Assembly (NCBI RefSeq): GCF_036408795.1
Contig: NZ_JAZGJP010000023.1
Coordinates: forward strand, 1 to 26,809
Source of the DNA: Olsenella_L kribbiana
GTDB taxonomy: Bacteria; Actinomycetota; Coriobacteriia; Coriobacteriales; Atopobiaceae
Reading direction: 5' to 3'
Length of the DNA: 26,809 bases
Position 1 is the stretch's first letter; every line of letters begins with the position of its first letter. A program made the translations under genes and the position numbers. The notes beneath the pieces were generated by a model. The model ran no database searches. It was not told the origin of the DNA and saw only the letters and a program-made list of their open reading frames with translations. Shown here piece by piece: positions 16,518 through 23,397 of this stretch.

Positions 16518-17816
16518 GGAAACGATGATTAAAGCATAGCTCACCAGGCCGAATCGCACCGCCCGGCCTTCCGCTGCCCGCCAGGTTGCCGCGCATCCGG
16601 TAGAAATGGCACTCTACCTGCACAAACGTTATAATATGGATATCGGTGGGGCTGCGGCGGAAGGCTTGCGATGGGCGATCAGATGAGCTTCGGCGACCTG
16701 GAATCGCAGGGGCAGCGGAGGAAGACGAGGCGCGAGGAGTTCCTGGAGCGTATGGATGCGATCGTCCCCTGGGACAGGTGGACCGCCCTCATCGAGCCCC
16801 ATTACCACTCCCAGCAGCGCGGCAGGCATGTCCGCGGCGCCGAGACGATGCTCAGGATGTACCTGCTCCAGGTCATGTTCGGCCTCTCGGACGAGGGCAC
16901 GGAGGATGCCATCCTCGACTCCCGCGCCATGCAGAGGTTCATGCACATCGACCTCATGCGCGGGCAGGTCCCCGACGCCACGACGCTCGCGAAGTTCCGC
17001 CACATCCTCGAGAGGAAGGGCCTCGGCAAGGCCATGCTCGACGAGCTGAACTCGGAGCTCGAGGCGGCGGGCGTCATGATGCGGGGAGGCTCCATCGTGG
17101 ACGCGACCTTCATCGAGGCGCCGAGCTCCACCAAGAACGAGGGGCATTCCCGCGACCCCGAGGCCCACCAGTCCAAGAAGGGGAAGAACTGGCATTTCGG
17201 CTTCAAGGCGCACATCGGCGTCGATGCGGGCAGCGGCCTCGTGCATACCGTGGAGACGACTGCCGCCAACGTGTCCGACGTGGCCATGGCCCATTCCCTC
17301 GTCCGCGGGGACGACCGGTTCTGCTATGCGGACTCCGGATACACCGGGGTGGCGAAGCGCCCCGAGGTCGCCTCCGACCCGCACCTCTCATCGATGCGGT
17401 GGACCGTCGCCAGGAAGCCCTCCACGGTGAAGGGCCTGGACTGCGCGCTCTCGGCCGAGAAGGGCATAGAGTCGAGGAAGGCGTCGGTGCGCTCCAAGGT
17501 GGAGCACCCCTTCCTCATCGTGAAGAGGCGATTCGGGCATATCAGGACCCGCTACCGCGGCATCGAGAAGAACGGCTGCCTGCTCCATGCCGCATTCGCG
17601 CTGTCGAACCTCGCGATGTGCATATCGGCGGGGAGGGCGCTGGAGCCCCTGCCGACGGCTGCCTGATCCCGCGGGACAGCCATGCCCGGATTCCCTGCCG
17701 GAGGGGGTCCGGAAGGCGATGGCGCCCTGATTCCGGGCCCTGGCCCCGCCCATCCCATCGGAAAACCATCACCCGAAAGGCCTTGGGGCGGGATGGGCCC
17801 ATTAATCATCGTTTCC
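16518..17816 (+). mobile_element. IS5-family insertion sequence, complete
   Basis: An element of 1299 bases with perfect 15-bp terminal inverted repeats: GGAAACGATGATTAA (16518-16532) and TTAATCATCGTTTCC (17802-17816). It is flanked by a 4-bp target duplication TTAG at 16514-16517 and 17817-17820, matching the YTAR target of the IS5 family. It encodes one intact DDE transposase on the forward strand, so it may still be active. A TATAAT box at 16630-16635, 36 bases before the transposase start, is a likely -10 element. The insertion is in the stop codon of tatA. Confidence 0.93.
16671..17666 (+). CDS. IS5-family DDE transposase
   Basis: An intact transposase of 331 residues that cuts and joins the element ends. 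The catalytic triad is visible as D144 (IVDATFIEAP), D221 (YADSGYTG) and E278 (RSKVEHPF), in the spacing expected for the IS5 group. The N-terminal part contains the typical LRMYLLQVMFGLSDEGTEDA and PDATTLAKFRHILE stretches. GGAAGG lies six bases before the ATG at 16671. No frameshift or internal stop is seen. Its codon use appears even richer in G+C than that of the flanking genes, consistent with an element moving among GC-rich hosts. Confidence 0.93.
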   Translation: MGDQMSFGDLESQGQRRKTRREEFLERMDAIVPWDRWTALIEPHYHSQQRGRHVRGAETMLRMYLLQVMFGLSDEGTEDAILDSRAMQRFMHIDLMRGQVPDATTLAKFRHILERKGLGKAMLDELNSELEAAGVMMRGGSIVDATFIEAPSSTKNEGHSRDPEAHQSKKGKNWHFGFKAHIGVDAGSGLVHTVETTAANVSDVAMAHSLVRGDDRFCYADSGYTGVAKRPEVASDPHLSSMRWTVARKPSTVKGLDCALSAEKGIESRKASVRSKVEHPFLIVKRRFGHIRTRYRGIEKNGCLLHAAFALSNLAMCISAGRALEPLPTAA

Positions 17817-17820
17817 TTAG
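17817..17820. repeat. Right target site duplication TTAG
   Basis: TTAG abuts the right inverted repeat. Read on the reverse strand it is CTAA and supplies the TAA stop codon of tatA. Confidence 0.85.
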
Positions 17821-18029
17821 GCGTCTGCGTCCTCGTCAGAGGATGCGCTCTCCTGGATCTTTGCAGTCTGGACCTGGGAATCGGGCTTGTCTTCCTCCAT
17901 GCCCTCCTTCACGTTGTGGATCGTCTTGCCGATAGCGCTGCCGAGCTTCGGCAGATTCTTCGGCCCGAAGATCACGAGGGCAACGATGAGGATAACGAGC
18001 ATTTCAGGTGCGCCAAGACCGCCAAGCAT
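17817..18029 (-). CDS. tatA: Sec-independent translocase subunit TatA
   Basis: A small membrane protein of 70 residues that forms the pore-like part of the twin-arginine export system for folded proteins. It has the one membrane segment (about 8-24, PEMLVILIVALVIFGPKNLP), the FGPKNLPKLG hinge, an amphipathic helix (about 28-45) and an acidic tail. GGAGG precedes the ATG. The IS5-family element is inserted exactly in its stop codon, but the 4-bp duplication restores TAA, so the protein should be unchanged. Its natural terminator is now separated from it. No tatC is nearby. PhnD in this window carries a twin-arginine signal and is a likely client. Confidence 0.93.
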   Translation of the reverse strand: MLGGLGAPEMLVILIVALVIFGPKNLPKLGSAIGKTIHNVKEGMEEDKPDSQVQTAKIQESASSDEDADA

Positions 18030-18112
18030 AGTGTGCCTCCAAAGCTAGGTGCCCAGCGCATCTGCGCTGGCTCTTCTTGTAGCTCACATGCTAGGACGCG
18101 GTTTTGCGCATG

Positions 18113-18118
18113 TATAAT
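18113..18118 (+). promoter_or_regulatory. -10 box of the EIIA gene
   Basis: A perfect TATAAT (18113-18118). No good -35 box is seen at 16-18 bases. Transcription would begin near 18125, giving a leader of about 205 bases ahead of the EIIA start. Confidence 0.55.
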
Positions 18119-18138
18119 ACACGGAACTCACTTTCCTA

Positions 18139-18316
18139 TATAGAGATTCTATGGCAGGCTTTCTGCCTGCGCAGATGCAGGCGATCGATGTGTCAGTGAA
18201 TGAAGCATCGATTTGGGCTCGATGCATAGAAAAGCTGTATCTGGGCTACCAGAATCGATCTCTATGGATTAAGATACGCGTGAGCCGGCTTGTGCCGGCT
18301 GCATCGTATTGGCTCA
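18139..18316 (+). promoter_or_regulatory. Foldable leader RNA of the EIIA gene, possible riboswitch
   Basis: The leader can close into a junction: ATAGAGAT (18140-18147) pairs with ATCTCTAT (18258-18265). Inside, GCAGGC (18154-18159) pairs with GCCTGC (18165-18170) and GCATCGA (18205-18211) pairs with TCGATGC (18219-18225). Two alternative pairings compete. GCCTGC can instead pair with GCAGGC at 18177-18182, and ATCGATG (18184-18190) can pair with CATCGAT (18206-18212). Near the start, AGCCGGC/GCCGGCT (18283-18300) forms a hairpin; TGAGCC (18281-18286) could instead pair with GGCTCA (18311-18316), next to the ribosome-binding site. I recognise no known riboswitch class. Confidence 0.45.
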
Positions 18317-18331
18317 TCGAAGGAAGTGCAC

Positions 18332-18856
18332 GTGGAAGCGCAGGATTCTCAGGACGGACAGACTTCGTCGGACAGCACAGCCTCCGCCTTGCCTGAAGGC
18401 TTGGTCAAGGCTCCTGTGTCTGGCAGGGTGGTCCCGCTCGAGGAAGTGCCCGATCCGGTCTTCAATTCCGGCATGCTTGGCCAGGGCTGCGGCATCTGGC
18501 CGGAGGAGAACTATCTGAGGGCGCCCTTCGACGGCGTCGTCTCCTCGATCAGCCATACGAATCATGGCATCGTCCTCACGTCCGATACGGGCGTCCAGTG
18601 CATCGTGCATGTCGGCATCGATACCTGCGAGATGCAGGGAAAGGGCTTTGCCCGCCTCGTCGAGAAGGGCCAGCATTTCTCGGAAGGCGATCCGCTCATG
18701 CGCTTCTCGATAGATGCAATCAGGAAGTCGGGCTACCGCGAGATTGTCGTCTGTGTGGTCCTGAATTCGGAGCAGTACCAGAAGATCGATCTTGTGCCTG
18801 CCGAGGGACATGTTGCAGCAGGGGAGCCCCTGCTGCAGGCCGAGGCTGCTGCCTAG
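18332..18856 (+). CDS. crr: PTS glucose-type EIIA protein
   Basis: A single-domain phosphocarrier of 174 residues that takes phosphate from HPr and passes it to an EIIB domain in sugar uptake; it can also act as a signal of carbon status. The EIIA-Glc fold is clear: VKAPVSGRVVPLEEVPDPVF (25-44), GQGCGIWP, the auxiliary H78 in SHTNHGIVL, and the phosphorylated H93 in VHVGIDT followed by GKGF. The GTG at 18332 is chosen because GAAGGAAG precedes it at the right distance; the frame is open upstream to 18290. Residues 2-20 form a polar Ser/Asp/Gln-rich extension. No EIIB or EIIC gene is adjacent, so it must serve a permease encoded elsewhere. Confidence 0.9.
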   Translation: MEAQDSQDGQTSSDSTASALPEGLVKAPVSGRVVPLEEVPDPVFNSGMLGQGCGIWPEENYLRAPFDGVVSSISHTNHGIVLTSDTGVQCIVHVGIDTCEMQGKGFARLVEKGQHFSEGDPLMRFSIDAIRKSGYREIVVCVVLNSEQYQKIDLVPAEGHVAAGEPLLQAEAAA

Positions 18857-18896
18857 GCGCTGGCCAGCACTGCGGAATCTGCGACAGGATGTACTG

Positions 18897-18935
18897 AAAA
18901 AGGGTGGGACTGTTCATGCGAGCAGTCCCACCCTT
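18897..18935. terminator. Bidirectional terminator
   Basis: A perfect 13-bp stem pairs AAGGGTGGGACTG (18900-18912) with CAGTCCCACCCTT (18923-18935). On the reverse strand a TTTTT run follows, so it is strongest for the MarR-RGG gene. It can also stop EIIA transcription. Confidence 0.82.
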
Positions 18936-18957
18936 CGTTCTTGCTGCTGTTCAGCGT

Positions 18958-19815
18958 CTAGCGCTCGCTGCGGTATCCGCCACGGTCGCCACGGTCGTTG
19001 CGGTCGGAGCCGCTACGATAGCCGCCGCCACGGTTCTGGCTGCCGTAGCCGGAGTTGAAGTCCCTGCCGCCACGATAGCCGCCATCGCGCCTGTTGCCGC
19101 CACGATAGCCGCCACGGTCTCCGCCACGGGAGAAGCCGCCACGGCCACCACGGTCGCCGCCACGGGAGAATCCGCTACGGCCACCACGATCGCCACTGCG
19201 GAAGCCGCCACGGTCGCCGCCGCGGGAGAAGCCATTGCGTCCGCCGCGCTCGTCACGTCCGCCACGGCGGTCGTCGTCCCTGCGGGGCTTGGTCGGTGCA
19301 TCGGGATCGTCGCCGAGGGCAAGGAGCTTCTCCTTGAGGGAGTCGCTCACGGTATCGACGGCCGCCTCGAAGGCAGCCTTCGTCTCTGCATCGAGGACGC
19401 CGAAGACCTCCTCGTCCGGATCGAGCTCGTCGAGGTCGGGCACAGCTGCCTTGCCCTCGTCGGTGAGCTTCACGAGCGTGACGCGGCCGTCCTCTTCGCT
19501 CTTCTGCCGCTCGACGAAGCCCTTCTCCTCGAGCTTGCTCAGAAGCTCGGAGAGGGACTGCTGGCGCATGCCAAGAAGGAAGCAGAGCTCCTTCTGCGTG
19601 GTCTCAGGCTTTGCCTGGAGCATGGCAAGGACGCGGCCCTGGCCCTGCAGGGGATCGCCGATGCCGCCGTGAGCCTCGGTGTTGAGCTTGATGTAGCGGT
19701 GCATGAGGCGTGCCATCCTGCCCGCCTTCTCGACGAGCGACATGTCCTCAGGCGTTGCTGCGGGCTCAGGCTTCTCTTCGGCAGCCTCGATCTCGACGTT
19801 CTTCTCTTCGTCCAT
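18958..19815 (-). CDS. MarR-type regulator with C-terminal RGG-repeat tail
   Basis: A protein of 285 residues in three parts. Residues 1-25 are acidic (Glu/Ala/Pro). Residues 26-165 form a MarR winged-helix domain: the dimer helix near 27-47, QGQGRVLAMLQ, the recognition region TQKELCFLLGMRQQSLSELLSKLEEKGFVER (73-103) and the wing SEEDGRVTLVKLTDEG (106-121). Residues 178-285 are a low-complexity tail with 14 RGG triplets and three copies of FSRGGDRGG (196-204, 216-224, 228-236). Such tails bind RNA and promote condensation in eukaryotic proteins; the role here is unknown. The ATG at 19815 has GGAAGAGG upstream; earlier in-frame ATGs lack a ribosome-binding site. It is divergent from an ndpA-like gene. 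Confidence 0.88.
   Translation of the reverse strand: MDEEKNVEIEAAEEKPEPAATPEDMSLVEKAGRMARLMHRYIKLNTEAHGGIGDPLQGQGRVLAMLQAKPETTQKELCFLLGMRQQSLSELLSKLEEKGFVERQKSEEDGRVTLVKLTDEGKAAVPDLDELDPDEEVFGVLDAETKAAFEAAVDTVSDSLKEKLLALGDDPDAPTKPRRDDDRRGGRDERGGRNGFSRGGDRGGFRSGDRGGRSGFSRGGDRGGRGGFSRGGDRGGYRGGNRRDGGYRGGRDFNSGYGSQNRGGGYRSGSDRNDRGDRGGYRSER
18961..19284 (-). repeat. RGG/FSRGGDRGG-coding tandem repeats
   Basis: This internal, imperfect DNA repeat encodes the Arg/Gly-rich tail of the MarR-type protein. On the forward strand it appears as recurring GCCGCCACGG and GGGAGAAGCC blocks. The periodicity follows codons rather than fixed non-coding units, so the repeat is selected at, or arose from, the protein level. 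Such tracts may vary in copy number between strains. Confidence 0.85.
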
Positions 19816-19838
19816 TCCAACCTCTTCCATAGTTGTGC

Positions 19839-19856
19839 ATCTGCTGTGCAGCAGAT
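19839..19856. promoter_or_regulatory. 18-bp palindrome, likely operator of the MarR-type gene
   Basis: ATCTGCTG-TG-CAGCAGAT has perfect 8-bp arms around a 2-base centre. It lies 24 bases upstream of the chosen start of the MarR-type gene. Size and placement are typical of MarR autoregulatory operators. The exact protein bound is an inference. Confidence 0.6.
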
Positions 19857-19957
19857 ATCTGTCTGGGGGATTTGCCATACATGACAATACTCGCAGGAGA
19901 GAGTCCTATCTGCGGGAATGGGCTTTATCGGCCCATCTACACGTGACGTCCATAAAA

Positions 19958-19969
19958 ACAGGTACCTGT
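19958..19969. promoter_or_regulatory. 12-bp palindrome in the marR/ndpA intergenic region
   Basis: ACAGGTACCTGT is a perfect palindrome in the 231-base region between the divergent genes, about 78 bases before the ndpA-like start. It may be a regulator site for that gene. No convincing promoter boxes are seen for either direction. Confidence 0.4.
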
Positions 19970-20046
19970 ACAATTATTTCACAGTGCCACGCCCATGAAA
20001 GGTATGCTGGGAAGGCACAGAACGTGACGACCAGGACGGTGCATCG

Positions 20047-21111
20047 ATGCTGACCATCAACCATGCGATACTGCATGCCTATGACTTCGAGACAAGTTCG
20101 AACTATGAGAGCACACGCGAGCTCGATGTGAGCGAGAAGGCCATTCGCTCCTATGTGACGAGGCTCGTGCGCAAGACCCTTTCCTCTTCCGAGAGCAAGC
20201 ACGGGATGTTCAGCCCGGAGAGCAATTTCCACGAGGAGCTCAGGCGCTACCGTGCCTCAGAGCTCGATTTCGTGGCCCTCTCGAAGGAGGTAGGGGACTT
20301 CTTCTTCGAAGAGCTCATGAAGTCGGATGACAAGCTGCCCTATGACCTGCTTGTCGCCGATGTGACGGATACAGAGAAGGTGTCTGCTCCCCAGACCGAC
20401 GAGGAGGTGGATGCCTCCTTCGAAGGAAATGCGCGCGAGGTCTTTGCAATCGTGCTGCTTGCCAGAAAGCAGGGCTATGTGCACGATGTGCGCGAGGACA
20501 TGCATCTCACCGATATCGTGAGGACCGATGCGCTCCTGCCGCTGCCGACGCAGAAGGTGGACTCCTATGCGGCAATCGATCTCGGCACAGGCGAGATCGA
20601 CTTCTCGGACAAGGCGCGCACGATTGCGGGACAGGAGTCCTTCATCATCCCTGACGGCCTTCTCCAATGCACCCAGGAAGCCTCGACCCGCGAGGTCATC
20701 CAGAGCGTGACGCTTGCCGTCCAGGATGTGGCAGAAGAGTATGGCCTCACGCCGGCAGTCGAGGTGAGCCGTGCCAAGGCCTATGTGACGGAGCAGGCAG
20801 ACGAGGCAGAGGCAATCGAGCCGCGCGAGGTCGGCAAGAAGATCTTTGCAGACAGGCCCGAAGCCCAGGCGCGCTACGAGGAGAAGATGCGCGAATCGGC
20901 AAGTGCCGCCTCCATCCCCGAGGAGGTGCCGGTGAGGCCGTCTGTTGCCCACCGCATCGCGAAGAACCACCGCATTCGCACCGATACCGGCATCGAGATA
21001 ACGTTCCCGAGCGAGTATTCGTCAAACGATGACTTCATCGAGTTCACGACCTTGCCGGATGGGCACATCTCGATCACGATCAAGGGTGTCGAGCACATAG
21101 AGAACAGGTAG
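20047..21111 (+). CDS. Nucleoid-associated protein, NdpA/YejK family
   Basis: A protein of 354 residues resembling the NdpA/YejK group (PF04245), which are abundant DNA-associated proteins of unclear function. The N-terminus (INHAILHAYDFE...) and the central LLARKQGYVHDVREDMHLTDIVRTDALLPLPTQKVDSYAAIDL stretch are the features on which I base this call. The C-terminal 50 residues (FPSEYSSNDDFIEFTTLPDGHISITIKGV) form a small beta-rich end. The ATG at 20047 has only a weak ribosome-binding site (AGGA about ten bases before). It is divergent from the MarR-RGG gene and has its own terminator, so the two may be co-regulated. Confidence in the family is good, but function remains open. Confidence 0.75.
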   Translation: MLTINHAILHAYDFETSSNYESTRELDVSEKAIRSYVTRLVRKTLSSSESKHGMFSPESNFHEELRRYRASELDFVALSKEVGDFFFEELMKSDDKLPYDLLVADVTDTEKVSAPQTDEEVDASFEGNAREVFAIVLLARKQGYVHDVREDMHLTDIVRTDALLPLPTQKVDSYAAIDLGTGEIDFSDKARTIAGQESFIIPDGLLQCTQEASTREVIQSVTLAVQDVAEEYGLTPAVEVSRAKAYVTEQADEAEAIEPREVGKKIFADRPEAQARYEEKMRESASAASIPEEVPVRPSVAHRIAKNHRIRTDTGIEITFPSEYSSNDDFIEFTTLPDGHISITIKGVEHIENR

Positions 21112-21115
21112 AAGA

Positions 21116-21140
21116 GAGCCCCGGCACCTGTCCGGGGCTC
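21116..21140. terminator. Bidirectional terminator
   Basis: A perfect 9-bp stem pairs GAGCCCCGG (21116-21124) with CCGGGGCTC (21132-21140). It lies between convergent genes, five bases after the ndpA-like stop. Confidence 0.7.
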
Positions 21141-21145
21141 ATCTG

Positions 21146-21835
21146 TCACGTATTGTCTCCGGCGTCTTCTGTGCCCTCATCGCCCTTCTCCGGCACCGGC
21201 GCATCTTCGAGCGTCAGGCTGAAGTCGCAGCACGGGTCTCCATCGGCAAGGCACATCGTGCGCTCGAGCTTGATGCCTGCAAGCTCTGTCCAGACATCGG
21301 GCATGCGGCAGGCGGCGCGCATGAGCTCTGGCACCCCGAGCTCATGGTAGAGCCTCAAGATGCCGCAGCTCCGATACGTCACCATGTAGTCTCTGTCGGA
21401 CCCCGTGGTATAGACATAGCGCCAGCCATAGTCTGCGCACCGCATCTGCGTGAGCAGGGCGCTTCTCTGGATGTCGCGCTGGCCCTGGATGCTGAAGTCG
21501 TCGCGGAGCTTCGCTGCGATTTTCAGGCAGGCGCTGCTGCGGGCGCAGACATCGGCAAACAGTCCGGCGCACTCCTCGGGGGTCGGCGCGACGTCGGGGT
21601 CCTGGGCGCGCGCGGCGATATAGACGCTTGCCAGAAGGCCCGCCTGAAGGAGCGACCAGAAATAGCGCCTGCCCTGGCGCGGGTCTTCGATGCCGCCGAC
21701 GATCTCGCGGAACCGTATCTGCGCATTCTTCATGATGGCGGAAGCATCTTCCTGCCCGTAGCGACGGGTCAGCTCCGCCCTCAGGTCCTTTTCGAGAATA
21801 TGCCACACGAGACGTGGCGTCATTCCATACTGCAT
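21146..21835 (-). CDS. L-2-amino-thiazoline-4-carboxylate hydrolase-like protein
   Basis: A soluble protein of 229 residues that resembles the ATC hydrolase family (PF14196), named for an enzyme that opens L-2-amino-thiazoline-4-carboxylate on the way to cysteine. The call rests on the C-terminal pattern: a GIL.LYHELGVPEL stretch, DVWTELAGIKLERTMCLADGDPCCDFSL, where the CDF ending is typical. Most proteins of this family in anaerobes have not been tested and probably act on other substrates. A strong AAGGAG lies 12 bases before the ATG at 21835, rather far; a second ATG four codons later is less likely. It is transcribed alone. The Glu/Asp-rich C-terminal 20 residues are disordered. Confidence 0.65.
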   Translation of the reverse strand: MQYGMTPRLVWHILEKDLRAELTRRYGQEDASAIMKNAQIRFREIVGGIEDPRQGRRYFWSLLQAGLLASVYIAARAQDPDVAPTPEECAGLFADVCARSSACLKIAAKLRDDFSIQGQRDIQRSALLTQMRCADYGWRYVYTTGSDRDYMVTYRSCGILRLYHELGVPELMRAACRMPDVWTELAGIKLERTMCLADGDPCCDFSLTLEDAPVPEKGDEGTEDAGDNT

Positions 21836-21930
21836 GTCGAGAAGATGCTCCTTGCTGGCAAACGGTCCCAGACAAGAGGATACTATGACGGAAAACGTTT
21901 GGGGAGTAGCTTGGCCGTAAGCGAGGTTTC

Positions 21931-23328
21931 ATGAGTTCGCCTTTCGTATCCTTTGCCTTGATCATGGCAGTAGCGGCAGCAGCGCCGTATATCGCAAGTC
22001 TCGTTCCGGGACGCGCCGTGCCGGAAGTGGTCTTTCTTGTCTTTGCCGGTGCCCTTCTGGGGCCGAACATGGCAGGCGTCCTCTCGACGTCGTCTTTTGC
22101 CATCTCGTTCCTGTCTGACCTGGGCGTCGCCTTCCTCTTTCTCAATGCGGGCTATGAGATAGATCCGAAAGACCTTGGCGGACGGATGGGTCTCCATGCC
22201 ATTCTTGCCTGGGCGGTATCGCTCCTGCTTGCCATCCTGCTCACGACGACCTTGATGGCAGACCGCTTCACGGGACAGGCGGGTGTCGCCTTTGCCATCT
22301 GCCTCACGACGACTGCCTTCGGCACGCTTGCGCCGATCATGCGCGACCGCCATCTCATGGGGACGCCCGTGGGGCGTGCGGTGAGCGTCTACGGTGCCTA
22401 CGGCGAGCTCCTGCCGATCCTGGCAATGGCGCTTCTGATGTCGACGAGGAGCACGCGCGCAACGATTGCGACGCTTCTGATCTTTGTCGCTATCTGCCTT
22501 GCGATCCTTGCCTTCCCGGCACTGCTGCCCCGTGTGCGCGAGAGGATCGACTCCTGGCTGAAAGAGAACGCTTGGTCGGGCTCGCGGCCTCTCCTGCGCC
22601 TCTCGATTCTCCTTCTCTCTGTCCTTGTCATGGCCTGCGAGGTGCTCGATCTCGAGCCCGTGCTTGGCTCCTTCATCGCCGGCTTCATCCTCGGCGCCTT
22701 TGCACCGCATGACCATGTGCTCGAGGAGAAGCTGCAGGATATCGGCAACGGCTTTCTCGTGCCTGCCTATTTCGTGATCTCGGGGGCTGGCGTGAGCCTG
22801 CCGGCAGCCTTTGAAAGCGTCGGCCTTCTCTTCGGCTTCATCGGCCTTCTCGTCCTTATCCGCGGCGGCATTGTTGCCGTCTCCCTCAACATCAACAAGG
22901 AGACACGCGGCATGCGCAAGCGCGAGAAGTATGCCGTTTCCGCCTACTGCACGATGGCGCTGCCGCTTGTCGTGGCGGTGACGGATGTGGCGGTCGAATC
23001 TGGCGCCATGGGCACGAATACCGCATCGATTCTCGTTTCGGCAGGAGCGATTACGGTGCTCCTCATTCCTATCGCGACAAGCTTCGTGCGTGTCGGTGCC
23101 GAGTCCGATGTCTTTTCCGCTGTGCATGAGGTGGCAGCAGAGAAGCTGCCGATCCAGAAGGTCTGGAAGAAGCACCGGGCACTCCTTCAGGCCGACGAGA
23201 AGCGCTTTGCCGCAGCTGTCGAGGAGCAGAAAGAGCACGGCCACAAGCTCGACTCCTTCGAATATCTCGTGACCGGCGCCTCTCCGACAAAGAGCTGGAA
23301 GGAAGATCCTCAGGAGAAAACGGAATAG
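21931..23328 (+). CDS. CPA2-family cation:proton antiporter
   Basis: An integral membrane protein of 465 residues that probably exchanges Na+ or K+ for H+. About 12 hydrophobic segments fill residues 5-400. Family features include PEVVFLVFAGALLGP near the N-terminus, FLSDLGVAFLFLNAGYEID (the usual GLExD region), and an ICLTTTAFGTLAPI stretch. The last 60 residues are hydrophilic and cytoplasmic. There is no RCK/TrkA domain as in KefC. The ATG at 21931 has GCGAGG upstream. The usual F.AGLE motif is replaced by FLNAGYE, so it belongs to a divergent branch. It is a single-gene unit, divergent from the ATC-hydrolase-like gene. Confidence 0.85.
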   Translation: MSSPFVSFALIMAVAAAAPYIASLVPGRAVPEVVFLVFAGALLGPNMAGVLSTSSFAISFLSDLGVAFLFLNAGYEIDPKDLGGRMGLHAILAWAVSLLLAILLTTTLMADRFTGQAGVAFAICLTTTAFGTLAPIMRDRHLMGTPVGRAVSVYGAYGELLPILAMALLMSTRSTRATIATLLIFVAICLAILAFPALLPRVRERIDSWLKENAWSGSRPLLRLSILLLSVLVMACEVLDLEPVLGSFIAGFILGAFAPHDHVLEEKLQDIGNGFLVPAYFVISGAGVSLPAAFESVGLLFGFIGLLVLIRGGIVAVSLNINKETRGMRKREKYAVSAYCTMALPLVVAVTDVAVESGAMGTNTASILVSAGAITVLLIPIATSFVRVGAESDVFSAVHEVAAEKLPIQKVWKKHRALLQADEKRFAAAVEEQKEHGHKLDSFEYLVTGASPTKSWKEDPQEKTE

Positions 23329-23350
23329 AAGGCCAGATAGGCCAGATGAG

Positions 23351-23379
23351 GAAGGGAGCCGGCAGTGCCAGCTCCCTTC
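23351..23379. terminator. Bidirectional terminator
   Basis: A stem pairs GAAGGGAGC (23351-23359) with GCTCCCTTC (23371-23379), with an inner GGCA/TGCC. It lies between the convergent antiporter and nitroreductase genes. Confidence 0.75.
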
Positions 23380-23397
23380 TGCTTCCACGCTTCTCGG

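Noticed and set aside
18283..18300. AGCCGGC/GCCGGCT hairpin as a terminator ahead of EIIA
   Set aside because: No T run follows it, so it is more likely part of a translational or folding control element.
18151..18396. Forward open frame of 81 codons in the EIIA leader
   Set aside because: It lacks a ribosome-binding site and overlaps the EIIA start in another frame. The region is better explained as a folded leader.
19060..19260. Possible CRISPR-like or tandem DNA repeat
   Set aside because: The repeats are imperfect, in codon register, and lie inside a coding region. There are no unique spacers.
18904..19884. Forward open frame of 326 codons rich in Ala/Thr/Val repeats
   Set aside because: It is the antisense shadow of the RGG-coding repeat of the MarR-type gene. 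It has no ribosome-binding site, overlaps that gene completely and resembles no real protein.
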